Assembly (NCBI GenBank): GCA_002336815.1
Contig: DDEU01000014.1
Coordinates: 1-64,000, forward strand
Length of the DNA stretch: 64,000 nucleotides
Direction: 5' to 3'
Source: Chitinophagaceae bacterium UBA1946
Lineage (GTDB): Bacteria > Bacteroidota > Bacteroidia > Chitinophagales > Chitinophagaceae
This document shows, piece by piece, positions 55,328 to 63,217 of this stretch. Positions within the stretch are counted from its first letter, which is position 1. Each line of letters begins with the position of its first letter. Both the position numbers and the translations under genes were made by a program. A model generated the notes under the pieces. The model was not told where the DNA came from. It was given only the letters and a program-made list of their open reading frames with translations, and ran no database searches.

Positions 55328-56482
55328 TTATTTTTTTGAAACGTTGTTTTTATAAATAGTTATTTTATCCGCCTTAATAGCGTAATAGAATTTGGTAGTA
55401 AGCTGCAGTGCATTGAATGCTTCGCCTACTGTTTCCCTTTCAAAATTGCCCGTTAGCCGACTGTCTTTCAGTTCTTCATTGGCAAAATCTATCCTTACAT
55501 TGTACCAGCGCTCCATCTTTAAGGCAACATCTTCAAAGGATTCGCTGCTGAACACCAAACGATTTTGTACCCAAGCCGTTTCAATAACAGTACTGTCTAC
55601 GGGTAAAAAAGTTAAATGACTAAGTGTTATAATCGGTTTTTCAGTAATTCCCGGTTTTGTATTTAACTGTTTATCGCCTTTGTTCCGCTGCATCTTTACT
55701 GCGATATCGTCGTTATTGATCACCAGCTTTTCGTTGGGCTTCAACATTATTTTTTCCTGGCGGTCTTTCAATGTTACTTCTATACTACCTCTTACCAAAC
55801 TGGTTTCTGTAGTTTTTTCACCCGGGTAACATTTTACATTAAAGGCTGTACCCAGCACTTTTACATCCATTTTGCTGGTATGGATCACAAATGGCTTGGC
55901 CGGATTTTTAACTACATCAAAATAAGCCTCCCCGGTAAGGGACACTTCTCGTAATTTGGTGCCATAGCTCTTGTCATAGTCCAACTGGCTGCCCGAATTG
56001 AGCCAAACCTTGGTTCCATCCGGCAATACCAGGCTTGTTTTTGAGCCGTTCTTCGTAGCGATCTGGTTTTTTGAACTAATTTCTGCAAGCTCCACGGTAT
56101 TAACAGTGTTCCGGCTGAAATAAGATATACAGGCTACGCCTACCAGGATGACAGCTACTGCAAGCGCCCATAAGCGGCGTTGCTTTCTTTTTTTGTCCGG
56201 ATCAAAAGCCCCGTCGTTTATATAGTGGTCATCCACCTCAAATTTGCCATCATCGATCCCCATGTTCTTCATCTGCTGAACCAGTTCCTTATACCTGTTC
56301 TCTGCATACTGCCTGTCGCTGGGCGGCTGGGTCCTCCACAAATCGTAAAATATTTCTTTTGAATACCCTGCATCCGGGTGCTGGCGAATGAGCTCCTCCA
56401 GCTCCTGCAACTCTTCTACGGAAGCTTCGCCGGATAGTTTCCGGGCAATGAGCAGCCATATATGTTCAGGTGTATAGTCCAT
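55328..56482 (-). CDS. FecR-family anti-sigma factor
   Basis: 384 aa from Met 56482; the extra residues to 56500 are not conserved-looking. Cytosolic N-terminal part (about 1-100), one transmembrane helix (about 103-122; ALAVAVILVGVACISYF), then the periplasmic FecR beta domain (TSLVLPDGTKVWLNSGSQLDY, GEAYFDVVKNPAKPFVI) and a C-terminal STN-like/DUF4974 region (about 305-380; FSSESFEDVALKMERWY). It would hold the sigma factor at 56570 inactive until SusC signals substrate. The gap to the sigma gene is 87 bp. Confidence 0.93.
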   Translation of the reverse strand: MDYTPEHIWLLIARKLSGEASVEELQELEELIRQHPDAGYSKEIFYDLWRTQPPSDRQYAENRYKELVQQMKNMGIDDGKFEVDDHYINDGAFDPDKKRKQRRLWALAVAVILVGVACISYFSRNTVNTVELAEISSKNQIATKNGSKTSLVLPDGTKVWLNSGSQLDYDKSYGTKLREVSLTGEAYFDVVKNPAKPFVIHTSKMDVKVLGTAFNVKCYPGEKTTETSLVRGSIEVTLKDRQEKIMLKPNEKLVINNDDIAVKMQRNKGDKQLNTKPGITEKPIITLSHLTFLPVDSTVIETAWVQNRLVFSSESFEDVALKMERWYNVRIDFANEELKDSRLTGNFERETVGEAFNALQLTTKFYYAIKADKITIYKNNVSKK

Positions 56483-56569
56483 TCTAGGTGTTAAACACAA
56501 AAAAAATTGAAATCTACTAAAGTGTTGTTAAAAAAATATTGATTTGGGTAAGATAGTATCAGTTTGTAG

Positions 56570-57136
56570 TTAGTGAGCTTTCTTAAGATCGAAATTAATG
56601 GCACTGCTGATCTTCTTTAATGCAATAGCCATCTGGTTATCAATTGTTTTTACAGAAATATTCAGCAGCCGTGCAATTTCGTTGTACCGCAGCCTGTCTT
56701 CCTTTACCAGCTTAAAGATGAGCCTGCATTTGGGAGGCAGCTTCTGGATTTCAATATTTATTTTTTTAACCGCCTCCGATGTAATGAGCAATTGCTCGGG
56801 GTTATAGGGACTGAGAGAAATGTTGAGCGACATTTCTTCTATAGAAACGATGTCTTTTCTAAAATGGCGGGATAGGTAATTGATCGCTGTATTTTTGGTG
56901 CTTACATACAGGTAGAGTTTGATATTCTCAATTTTTCCAATATCTGCTCTGTTCTGCCATATCTTGATAAATACGTCGGATACCACTTCTTCCGACAGTT
57001 CTTTATTCTTAATGATGGAATTGGCAAACTTTAAAAGATAGGGCATGTAAGCAATGTACAACTGGGCATAAGCCTGTTCGTCACTATGCTGGCTGATTTT
57101 TACTTGCAGGTCCTGTACTTCCTTTGAAGAAATCAT
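56570..57136 (-). CDS. ECF sigma factor (RNA polymerase sigma-70 family)
   Basis: 188 aa. Region 2 (about 25-90; SEEVVSDVFIKIWQNR) and region 4 (about 125-180; KLPPKCRLIFKLVKEDRLRYNEIARLLNISVKTIDNQM) are complete, without region 3. It is the Bacteroidota type paired with FecR. It should direct transcription of susCD and perhaps the downstream genes. It is divergent from trmB. Confidence 0.93.
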   Translation of the reverse strand: MISSKEVQDLQVKISQHSDEQAYAQLYIAYMPYLLKFANSIIKNKELSEEVVSDVFIKIWQNRADIGKIENIKLYLYVSTKNTAINYLSRHFRKDIVSIEEMSLNISLSPYNPEQLLITSEAVKKINIEIQKLPPKCRLIFKLVKEDRLRYNEIARLLNISVKTIDNQMAIALKKISSAINFDLKKAH

Positions 57137-57320
57137 TTAAAATACGCAGTTTACACAATCGTTTGCAATAACCGCAAATTAAGCAAACTATGCCGATTTA
57201 AATCTTTGGCTATGAAATTTTTATTTGCGGATTGGGCAGCGAAAAATGGGGTGAATATTCATTTTTCCCCGATAACGCCGGCATTGCCTCAATGGCTTAC
57301 CACTTTTTTAGGAAACAGGA

Positions 57321-57328
57321 TATATTTG
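57321..57328 (+). promoter_or_regulatory. TATATTTG -7 box before trmB
   Basis: Exact match to the Bacteroidota TAnnTTTG -7 consensus, ending 6 bp before the chosen trmB start at 57335. Transcription from it would begin at or near the start codon, giving a very short or absent leader. A clear -33 TTTG is not seen; a T-run lies at 57304-57309. Confidence 0.4.
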
Positions 57329-57334
57329 CAGGGT

Positions 57335-58054
57335 ATGGGACAGAAAAAATTGATCCGCTTTGCTGCCATTAAAACTTTCGCCAATGTACTGGAATATCCA
57401 GCACACATGCAGGGTAACTGGTGCGGCCACTTTAAGAACGACCACCCGGTAGTGCTTGAACTTGCCTGCGGAAGGGGTGAGTATACAGTGGGCATGTCAA
57501 AGTTGTTTACCGGAAAAAATTTTATCGGGGTGGATATCAAAGGCAACCGGATACATGCGGGCGCAAAAAAATGCCTGGAAGAAAAGATCAGTAATGCGGC
57601 CTTCCTTCGTACGCAAATTGCCATGCTGCCCCAATACTTTGCCGCCAACGAAGTATCTGAAATATGGATCACTTTCCCGGATCCGCATTTAAGAACATCA
57701 AAAGCAAAAAAAAGACTTACTCATCCTGCTTTTTTAAGGATGTACAGGCAGGTGCTTAAACCGGGAGGGTTTATACATTTAAAAACAGATTCACCCGATC
57801 TTTACCATTTTACAAAAAAGGTAATAGCCATGTACCAGCTTGATTGCGTTGAAGATTATGATGATGTGTATGCACAAACAGACAGCGACGTATTAAAAAT
57901 TAAAACACATTACGAAGCGCTGGACATTGCCAACAGCAACAGGATCTTTTACCTGAAATTTACCCTGCCTGCGGTGATTGAAGATAAAGATGAACTGTTG
58001 CAGCAGGTTTTAAAAGACACTGAAAACAAACCCGTTCATGAACAAGCTGATTGA
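57335..58054 (+). CDS. trmB: tRNA (guanine-N7-)-methyltransferase
   Basis: 239 aa from 57335 (MGQKKLIRFAAIKTF), the N terminus usual for Bacteroidota TrmB; the frame is open to 57206, but the extra 43 residues are not family-like. SAM-binding motif LELACGRGEYT (about 42), GVDIKGNRI, and the signature WITFPDPHLRTSKAKKRLTHP are present. It methylates G46 of tRNA. Its 3' end overlaps the DUF5522 gene by 17 nt. Confidence 0.93.
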   Translation: MGQKKLIRFAAIKTFANVLEYPAHMQGNWCGHFKNDHPVVLELACGRGEYTVGMSKLFTGKNFIGVDIKGNRIHAGAKKCLEEKISNAAFLRTQIAMLPQYFAANEVSEIWITFPDPHLRTSKAKKRLTHPAFLRMYRQVLKPGGFIHLKTDSPDLYHFTKKVIAMYQLDCVEDYDDVYAQTDSDVLKIKTHYEALDIANSNRIFYLKFTLPAVIEDKDELLQQVLKDTENKPVHEQAD

Positions 58055-58238
58055 GGGAGAGGATTTTTATTATAACCGGGAGGGGTATGTGGTTCTTACG
58101 GAAAAGTACCATCTTAAAAAAGGCAGTTGCTGTGGCAATGGATGCCTGCATTGTCCTTATGATTATTTAAATGTGCCGGAGCCACAGCGAAAGGCTTTGA
58201 TCGCACAAAAAAATACAATACAAGACCGTGAAAAATAA
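58038..58238 (+). CDS. DUF5522 small cysteine-rich protein
   Basis: 66 aa with the family pattern FTEKYHL-like (LTEKYHLKKG) followed by CCGNGCLHCPYDY, a cluster of four Cys that may bind metal. Function is unknown. It overlaps trmB by 17 nt and the next gene by 11 nt, so the three are probably one transcript. Confidence 0.8.
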   Translation: MNKLIEGEDFYYNREGYVVLTEKYHLKKGSCCGNGCLHCPYDYLNVPEPQRKALIAQKNTIQDREK

Positions 58239-58602
58239 AAAAGCTGCTGTTAAAGAAACGCCCAAAGATACCCGCTATTCTTTTTTTGAAGATGTATACG
58301 AAGTGGTAAGGCAGATCCCCAGGGGACGTGTTACCTCCTATGGTGCCATCGCCGCTTACCTTGGCACCAGGCTTTCAGCAAGGATGGTTGGTTGGGCCAT
58401 GAATGCATCCTCACTTGCCAAACCCCCGGTGCCGGCACAACGGGTGGTGAACCGCAACGGTATGCTCACCGGCAAACATCATTTTGAAACAGCAACCTTA
58501 ATGGAAGAATTATTAAAAAAAGAAAAGGTTGCCGTGAAGGATGATAAAGTGGTTGATTTTAAAAAACTGTTCTGGGATCCTGCAGAAGAACTTACCTTGT
58601 AA
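58228..58602 (+). CDS. Alkyltransferase-like (ATL) MGMT-family protein
   Basis: 124 aa from a GTG start. The MGMT DNA-binding part is present (FEDVYEVVRQIPRGRVTSYGAIAAYLG, ARMVGWAMN). The usual PCHRV active site reads PAQRVVN, so the alkyl-acceptor Cys is missing. Such ATL proteins bind O6-alkylguanine and hand it to nucleotide excision repair instead of repairing it. It overlaps the DUF5522 gene by 11 nt. Confidence 0.9.
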   Translation: MKNKKAAVKETPKDTRYSFFEDVYEVVRQIPRGRVTSYGAIAAYLGTRLSARMVGWAMNASSLAKPPVPAQRVVNRNGMLTGKHHFETATLMEELLKKEKVAVKDDKVVDFKKLFWDPAEELTL

Positions 58603-58644
58603 AATATATTGTACAGCTTTTCACCCACGCATCAAGCGGCTTTT

Positions 58645-59385
58645 ATGGATCAACAAACACTAATGGGTACGATCACCTTTATCCATCACGAAAAAAATTA
58701 TGCTACTATTGAGTACCTGCACAATGGAAAAAGCAAAACGATCAACGGGAACGTAAGCGAAAAGGAGCAATCAAAACTTAAAGAGAGAAAGCTGATAAAA
58801 AAAACGCATTTTTTTCGCATAGGCGACGAGGTGAGTTTCCTGTTGGTGCCTTCTCCAAAAGGTGATAAAATGATCGCCGATTGTATTGAATTTCGTTTCA
58901 ACAACGCTTATACCAATCTCCTAAACAAGGCCGCCGAAGAAAACCGGTTTGTTGGGTATCTTAAAAAAGCGGGTGAAGCATACTTTGTAAAAGAAACCGG
59001 CAGCTATATTTTATTTCCACTTATCCTTTCTCCCTGGGAAATACCACCGCACGAAAGCAGGCTGAACGATCCGGTTTTTTTTAAGCTGGACAACCTGGAA
59101 AAGCCGGATCATGTTACCGCTTCTTTTTTTAAAAGTGAATATATACCGGAGTACCAGCAGGCAGTAAAATATTTTAAAAATAAAACACCTGTAGAAGCTA
59201 CGGTGTATAAACTCACGCCTTACGGGATTTTTATCAATTGTTTCAATGGCAAAATACAGGCAAAGATCCCGGTACAAAAAAGTAAGCCCCCGATAACAGC
59301 GGCGGCGCTGCAACCGGGCGCTATCATTAAAGTGATGATCACTTATATAAGCCCGGTAAAAATTGTGGTGGAAAAAATTGACTGA
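58645..59385 (+). CDS. Hypothetical protein with OB-fold-like ends
   Basis: 246 aa from the ATG at 58645; a TTG at 58609 would add 12 residues. The N terminus (MGTITFIHHEKNYATIEYLHNGK) looks like a cold-shock-type OB fold and the C-terminal ~75 residues (VEATVYKLTPYGIFINCFNG, ALQPGAIIKVMITYISP) like an S1 domain. An RNA-binding role is possible; I do not recognise the family. It converges on the next gene with a 7-bp gap. Confidence 0.75.
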   Translation: MDQQTLMGTITFIHHEKNYATIEYLHNGKSKTINGNVSEKEQSKLKERKLIKKTHFFRIGDEVSFLLVPSPKGDKMIADCIEFRFNNAYTNLLNKAAEENRFVGYLKKAGEAYFVKETGSYILFPLILSPWEIPPHESRLNDPVFFKLDNLEKPDHVTASFFKSEYIPEYQQAVKYFKNKTPVEATVYKLTPYGIFINCFNGKIQAKIPVQKSKPPITAAALQPGAIIKVMITYISPVKIVVEKID

Positions 59386-59392
59386 GAGGGCG

Positions 59393-59860
59393 CTAAAACT
59401 GATCCATCTCTTCTTCACTTAGCTGCAACTGCAGCATGATCTTTAATTTAACCGGTGCCGTTAAGGCAAAAACCAGCATCAGTGCTGCAGACAACGCTAA
59501 AAAAGCGTAGTTGCCCACCAGCAAAAAACAAACAATACAAAATAAAGAAGGCCCTTCAAGGAAGGCCCATTGTACAATACATGCATTGCGATACACTGCC
59601 GCTTTGGTTTTAACATCAGGAAACGCAGTCATCGCTCCCTGCAGCTTTCTTTTAAAAAGTGAGGCGCCGGTAAAAAAACCGCCAATGGATAAAACAAGGG
59701 CAACTACCTGCAGGGTTTTATCGAGCTCATTGTATCCTGAAGGAAAACTACCGCTGTATTTCAGGAAAAATGCAACTGCGGCAAAAGCTAGCTGCCCAAG
59801 CAACATGGCTTTGTGAATGATCTGAAGTCCTCTTAATGTGTTTCCCGACTGCTCACTCAT
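59393..59860 (-). CDS. Hypothetical four-helix membrane protein
   Basis: 155 aa with about four transmembrane helices (about 18-35, 48-66, 100-117 and 119-138) and a charged C terminus (LSEEEMDQF). I do not recognise a family. It follows the DUF420 gene by 9 bp at the end of the respiratory cluster, so it may help oxidase assembly or simply be co-transcribed. Confidence 0.75.
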   Translation of the reverse strand: MSEQSGNTLRGLQIIHKAMLLGQLAFAAVAFFLKYSGSFPSGYNELDKTLQVVALVLSIGGFFTGASLFKRKLQGAMTAFPDVKTKAAVYRNACIVQWAFLEGPSLFCIVCFLLVGNYAFLALSAALMLVFALTAPVKLKIMLQLQLSEEEMDQF

Positions 59861-59869
59861 ATAAAAAGA

Positions 59870-60457
59870 TTAGTGGTAATATGGACTGATCATCAGGTAA
59901 ACAATCACGCCGGTTACTGCCACATAAAACCATACCGGCCAAACGATCCTCACCAGTCGCTTGTGTTTTTCGTACTCTCCTGTTAAAGCCCGGTACGCTG
60001 CAAACAAAATAAAGGGCAGCGCAAGCCCTGCCAGTGGAATATGTGTAAGTAAAATAAGCAAATAAACGGTTCTGCCGCCTGCTGCCGCTTTTTCCGCATC
60101 GCTCAACCCTGCTACGCCATCTGTTTCGCCATACATGGTTTCGCCGGCAAGCAAATGGTGACAGATGTACGAAACCAGGAACAACACAGATAAGATCATT
60201 GCGAACAACATCAGCTTTTTGTGCAGCTCAAAGTTTTTCTGCTTGGCGAAATATAAACCTGCCAGCAATAATACAGCTACCGTAGCATTAATAATGGCAT
60301 TGGTTTTTGCAAAGATGTGTACGTCAAATTGAAGGTTGACTTTTCCGGCAAGGTTATACCTGCCGAGGATCGTTACTACGCCAAAAACGATCACGGAAAA
60401 GATACCGATCAGCCACTTTGCTTTCGCATCATTTTTTTGTAAAGAAGGTGTAAGCAT
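59870..60457 (-). CDS. DUF420 membrane protein, CtaM-like oxidase assembly factor
   Basis: 195 aa with five transmembrane helices and conserved His residues (VHIFAKTNAI, ELHKKLM, YICHHLL, LTHIPLAG). DUF420 includes Bacillus CtaM, needed for heme-copper oxidase activity. The position after SCO1 in a cytochrome oxidase cluster supports this role. Confidence 0.87.
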   Translation of the reverse strand: MLTPSLQKNDAKAKWLIGIFSVIVFGVVTILGRYNLAGKVNLQFDVHIFAKTNAIINATVAVLLLAGLYFAKQKNFELHKKLMLFAMILSVLFLVSYICHHLLAGETMYGETDGVAGLSDAEKAAAGGRTVYLLILLTHIPLAGLALPFILFAAYRALTGEYEKHKRLVRIVWPVWFYVAVTGVIVYLMISPYYH

Positions 60458-60522
60458 TTTTAAATTGATAAGTTGATAATTCTGATTGATTTACCTGGTT
60501 GATTATTCCGCCGGCAGCAGGG

Positions 60523-61239
60523 TCATCCACGGCCAAAGAGGTCTTTCAAAAATTCAGAAAAACTTCTCTTCTTATTTTTCTCCAGCATCAGCAAAGGAAT
60601 GTCTTTTACCAACTGCTGCATTTTTGTTGAATCAAAGCCATTGTACCATCCCCTGACTACCCTGTCCCGGTCGAGCAGAAAAAAGTTCTCCGTATGGATA
60701 AAAGCTGTATCCACTTCTGTATCTGCAATACTCGCTTTCAGTTCCTGGAAGGCAAAATCGTAGGTTTCCTTTTTGTTACCGGTAACAAACCACCAGCTAT
60801 CATGGTTGCTGGTAAAGCGGTCTGCAAATTTTCTTAGTTGTGGTACTGAATCGTGTTCCGGATCTACACTGATGGAAATAAATTGTACGATGCTATCCCG
60901 GCTGTTGGTATAAGAATCCTGTAGTTTTTTCATGCTTTTGGCAAGACCGGGGCAAATGCCCGGGCAACGGGTAAAGAAAAAATCCACAACAATGATCTTA
61001 CCTTTCAGCGAATCAAGATCAACCGTTTTGCCCAGTTGGTTGGTGAACCGGATATTCTTTACATGATGCCAGGAAGTGTCAATGCTTACCCTTCCATCTT
61101 TTTTGAGGGTGTCTACACTGTCGTAAAAATATCTTTGCGGCATGTGTACCGCATCTTCACTGTAATACTTTACGGCCAGGTAGCCTGCCAGTGGCAGTAC
61201 TGTTGCCAATAAGATCCCTAATAATGCCCGCTTATTCAT
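60523..61239 (-). CDS. SCO1/SenC-family copper chaperone
   Basis: 238 aa from the Met at 61239; the frame reaches 61263, but that start lies within the terminator hairpin. One N-terminal membrane anchor, then a thioredoxin fold with the copper-binding FFTRCPGICP motif and the distal His in FIHTENFFLLD. It delivers copper to the CuA site of cytochrome oxidase subunit II. Start choice remains uncertain. Confidence 0.9.
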   Translation of the reverse strand: MNKRALLGILLATVLPLAGYLAVKYYSEDAVHMPQRYFYDSVDTLKKDGRVSIDTSWHHVKNIRFTNQLGKTVDLDSLKGKIIVVDFFFTRCPGICPGLAKSMKKLQDSYTNSRDSIVQFISISVDPEHDSVPQLRKFADRFTSNHDSWWFVTGNKKETYDFAFQELKASIADTEVDTAFIHTENFFLLDRDRVVRGWYNGFDSTKMQQLVKDIPLLMLEKNKKRSFSEFLKDLFGRG

Positions 61240-61261
61240 GTACGCTTTATCAAAAGTATTC

Positions 61262-61300
61262 AATAAAAAACCACCGCACCTTTTAACAGGACGATGGTTT
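61262..61300 (-). terminator. Rho-independent terminator after the oxidase subunit IV gene
   Basis: On the minus strand, AAACCATCG (61300-61292) pairs with CGGTGGTTT (61276-61268) with one U-G wobble, followed by a TTTTTTATTG run. It lies 29 bp after the subunit IV stop and just before the SCO1 gene. Confidence 0.7.
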
Positions 61301-61328
61301 AAATGTTTTGTATATCGTGTTATTTAAA

Positions 61329-61760
61329 TTAGTCTTTCGCCCCTTTTTCTGTTGCTGCAGGCTGGTGCTGCTCTGTTTGCACCGGTTTCCCATTGTACCT
61401 GTTGCGAAGATTCAGCCAACTGGTGCCATCCCATAAAAATGCAATGATGAACCAGATGAACAGGCAAAGCGGAACAACGATGGTCATGATCATGTTGCGA
61501 ATCTCGTCTCCCAAATGCATAAAAATAGAAACAATATAATAGGCTTTTGCCAGTGTAAGAATGCAAACGACGCCTTTTAAAAGTAACACCATAGAAGCAC
61601 TGGGATGCTCACCCTTGTGAATGGTATAGATTCCAATCCCCAAGGCCAGTTCAAAAATGGTAAGGATTGACAAAACCCAAAATGTTCTCCATATTCTTTT
61701 TGTACTCCCCGAATGCTCAGGATGAAAAGTTATTTCCGGAGATGAAACGTGTGCTGACAT
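61329..61760 (-). CDS. Cytochrome c oxidase subunit IV (prokaryotic type)
   Basis: 143 aa with three transmembrane helices (about 25-45, 58-78 and 90-110) and the pattern LAKAYYIVSIFMHLGDE of CyoD/CtaF-type small subunits. It belongs to the terminal oxidase with the subunit III genes upstream. The gap to subunit III is 44 bp. Confidence 0.88.
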   Translation of the reverse strand: MSAHVSSPEITFHPEHSGSTKRIWRTFWVLSILTIFELALGIGIYTIHKGEHPSASMVLLLKGVVCILTLAKAYYIVSIFMHLGDEIRNMIMTIVVPLCLFIWFIIAFLWDGTSWLNLRNRYNGKPVQTEQHQPAATEKGAKD

Positions 61761-61804
61761 AATTCTTTTTTTATTGAAATGTTCTTTCTTTTAATTGAAT
61801 ACGG

Positions 61805-62542
61805 TTAGATAAGGTAGAAACACAAGAATACAAATACCCAAACAAGATCTACAAAGTGCCAGTATAAACCAGCTTTTTCGATCATTTCATAGTGTCCACG
61901 ATCATCAAAATGCCCCATCCTGGTTTTAATATACATGATAATATTTATCACTACACCGGAGAATACGTGAAAACCGTGAAAACCTGTGATACCAAAAAAA
62001 TAACCGCCAAAGGCAATTGGACCCGGTGTGGCTACTTCACTGCCATTGAACATTACTTCTGGTCCCCATGGATTGTGGCTTACAGTTGTACCCCAATGTT
62101 CGATCTGCCCGTTCACCAACACTGCATGATCTCCTGTTATAAGATGCGTCCATTCCCAGGCCTGGCAGCTTAAGAAAGCGATACCGCCGATAATGGTCAT
62201 GATCATGTACTTTTCAACACCTTTGCGATTCATGTTATGGCCTTCATGTACTGCCAATACCATGGTAACAGAGCTGGCAATAAGAATAAAGGTCATTAAA
62301 CTTACAAACGTCAGGGGCAGGTTCATATGTCCGGCGAGCGGAAATGCATTGAACACATGGTTGGGATCGGCCCAAAAATTCTGGCTGAAACGAATGGTTC
62401 CATAACTGATGAGGAAGGCGCCAAATGTGAAGGCATCACTCATCAAAAAATACCACATCATTACTTTGCCATAACTGGCATTGAATGGACTTCTTCCACC
62501 GCTCCACCACTTTGTTTCCTTTTGTATTGCTGCTGTAGACAT
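61805..62542 (-). CDS. Cytochrome c oxidase subunit III
   Basis: 245 aa, about six helices, with subunit III features: WYFLMSDAFTFGAF near the N terminus, GITGFHGFHVFSGV, and YWHFVDLVWVFVF at the end. An unusual insertion (about 130-165) between helices carries WEWTHLITGDHAVL and GSEVATPGP. It is longer than the second copy at 62615. Confidence 0.92.
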   Translation of the reverse strand: MSTAAIQKETKWWSGGRSPFNASYGKVMMWYFLMSDAFTFGAFLISYGTIRFSQNFWADPNHVFNAFPLAGHMNLPLTFVSLMTFILIASSVTMVLAVHEGHNMNRKGVEKYMIMTIIGGIAFLSCQAWEWTHLITGDHAVLVNGQIEHWGTTVSHNPWGPEVMFNGSEVATPGPIAFGGYFFGITGFHGFHVFSGVVINIIMYIKTRMGHFDDRGHYEMIEKAGLYWHFVDLVWVFVFLCFYLI

Positions 62543-62548
62543 ATATTG

Positions 62549-62586
62549 TTAAGTTCTAAGTATTTAGTTCTAAGTAATAAGTATTT
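62549..62586. repeat. Short AT-rich repeat of TTCTAAGTA
   Basis: Two copies of TTCTAAGTA (62554-62562 and 62568-62576) and a partial third lie between the two subunit III genes. Nothing else is seen in this 72-bp gap. Confidence 0.5.
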
Positions 62587-62614
62587 ACAATTTGTTATTT
62601 AAAGCCTGCATCCT

Positions 62615-63181
62615 CTATCTTATCGCCAGTAAAAAAATCAGTAAATACACCCATAAAAAATCTACAAAATGCCAGTAAGTAGCCATCACTTCTACAGGAA
62701 CCGAGTTATAGGTTCTTACAGATTTACTGAATGCCTTTACAAACATCACCAGCAAGGCTACCAGGCCCCCGATCACATGGGCGCCATGCAGGGCAACAAT
62801 TACATACAAAAACGAAACTGCCACATTTTTCTGCATCGGCAATCCGCCTTTCGCAAGGGTTACAAAACCCACTACCTGCAACAGTACAAACAACAGGCCC
62901 AGCACAAACGTAACAGTTATCAACGTTCGGTATGCCGGTATCTCCCTGTTCTTAAACCGCTTCTGCGCAAGCCACATAGTAATACTGCTTGCAAACATCG
63001 CTGCTGTACTGTACCAGAATGCCACCGGTAATTCAAATGATAACCAGTTCGCCTGGTTTCGCTTTACGATGTAGGCGCTTGTCAGGCCGGCAAACATCAT
63101 TAATATACTCGCAATAGCCACCCAAAGGGTAAACTTATGCGGATGTATTTTCTTTCGTTGTTCCATTACCACCGTACTCAT
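62615..63181 (-). CDS. Cytochrome c oxidase subunit III (second, shorter copy)
   Basis: 188 aa from the ATG at 63181, chosen because a strong Shine-Dalgarno-like GGGAGG lies a few bases upstream; the frame is open to 63205. Five helices, with FAGLTSAYIVKRN, LHGAHVIGGL and YWHFVDFLWVYL. Two adjacent subunit III genes are common in Bacteroidota oxidase clusters. Subunits I and II are not in the window. Confidence 0.92.
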   Translation of the reverse strand: MSTVVMEQRKKIHPHKFTLWVAIASILMMFAGLTSAYIVKRNQANWLSFELPVAFWYSTAAMFASSITMWLAQKRFKNREIPAYRTLITVTFVLGLLFVLLQVVGFVTLAKGGLPMQKNVAVSFLYVIVALHGAHVIGGLVALLVMFVKAFSKSVRTYNSVPVEVMATYWHFVDFLWVYLLIFLLAIR

Positions 63182-63217
63182 ATTCCACCTCCCTTTACAG
63201 GGCATTTTTATGTTGAA

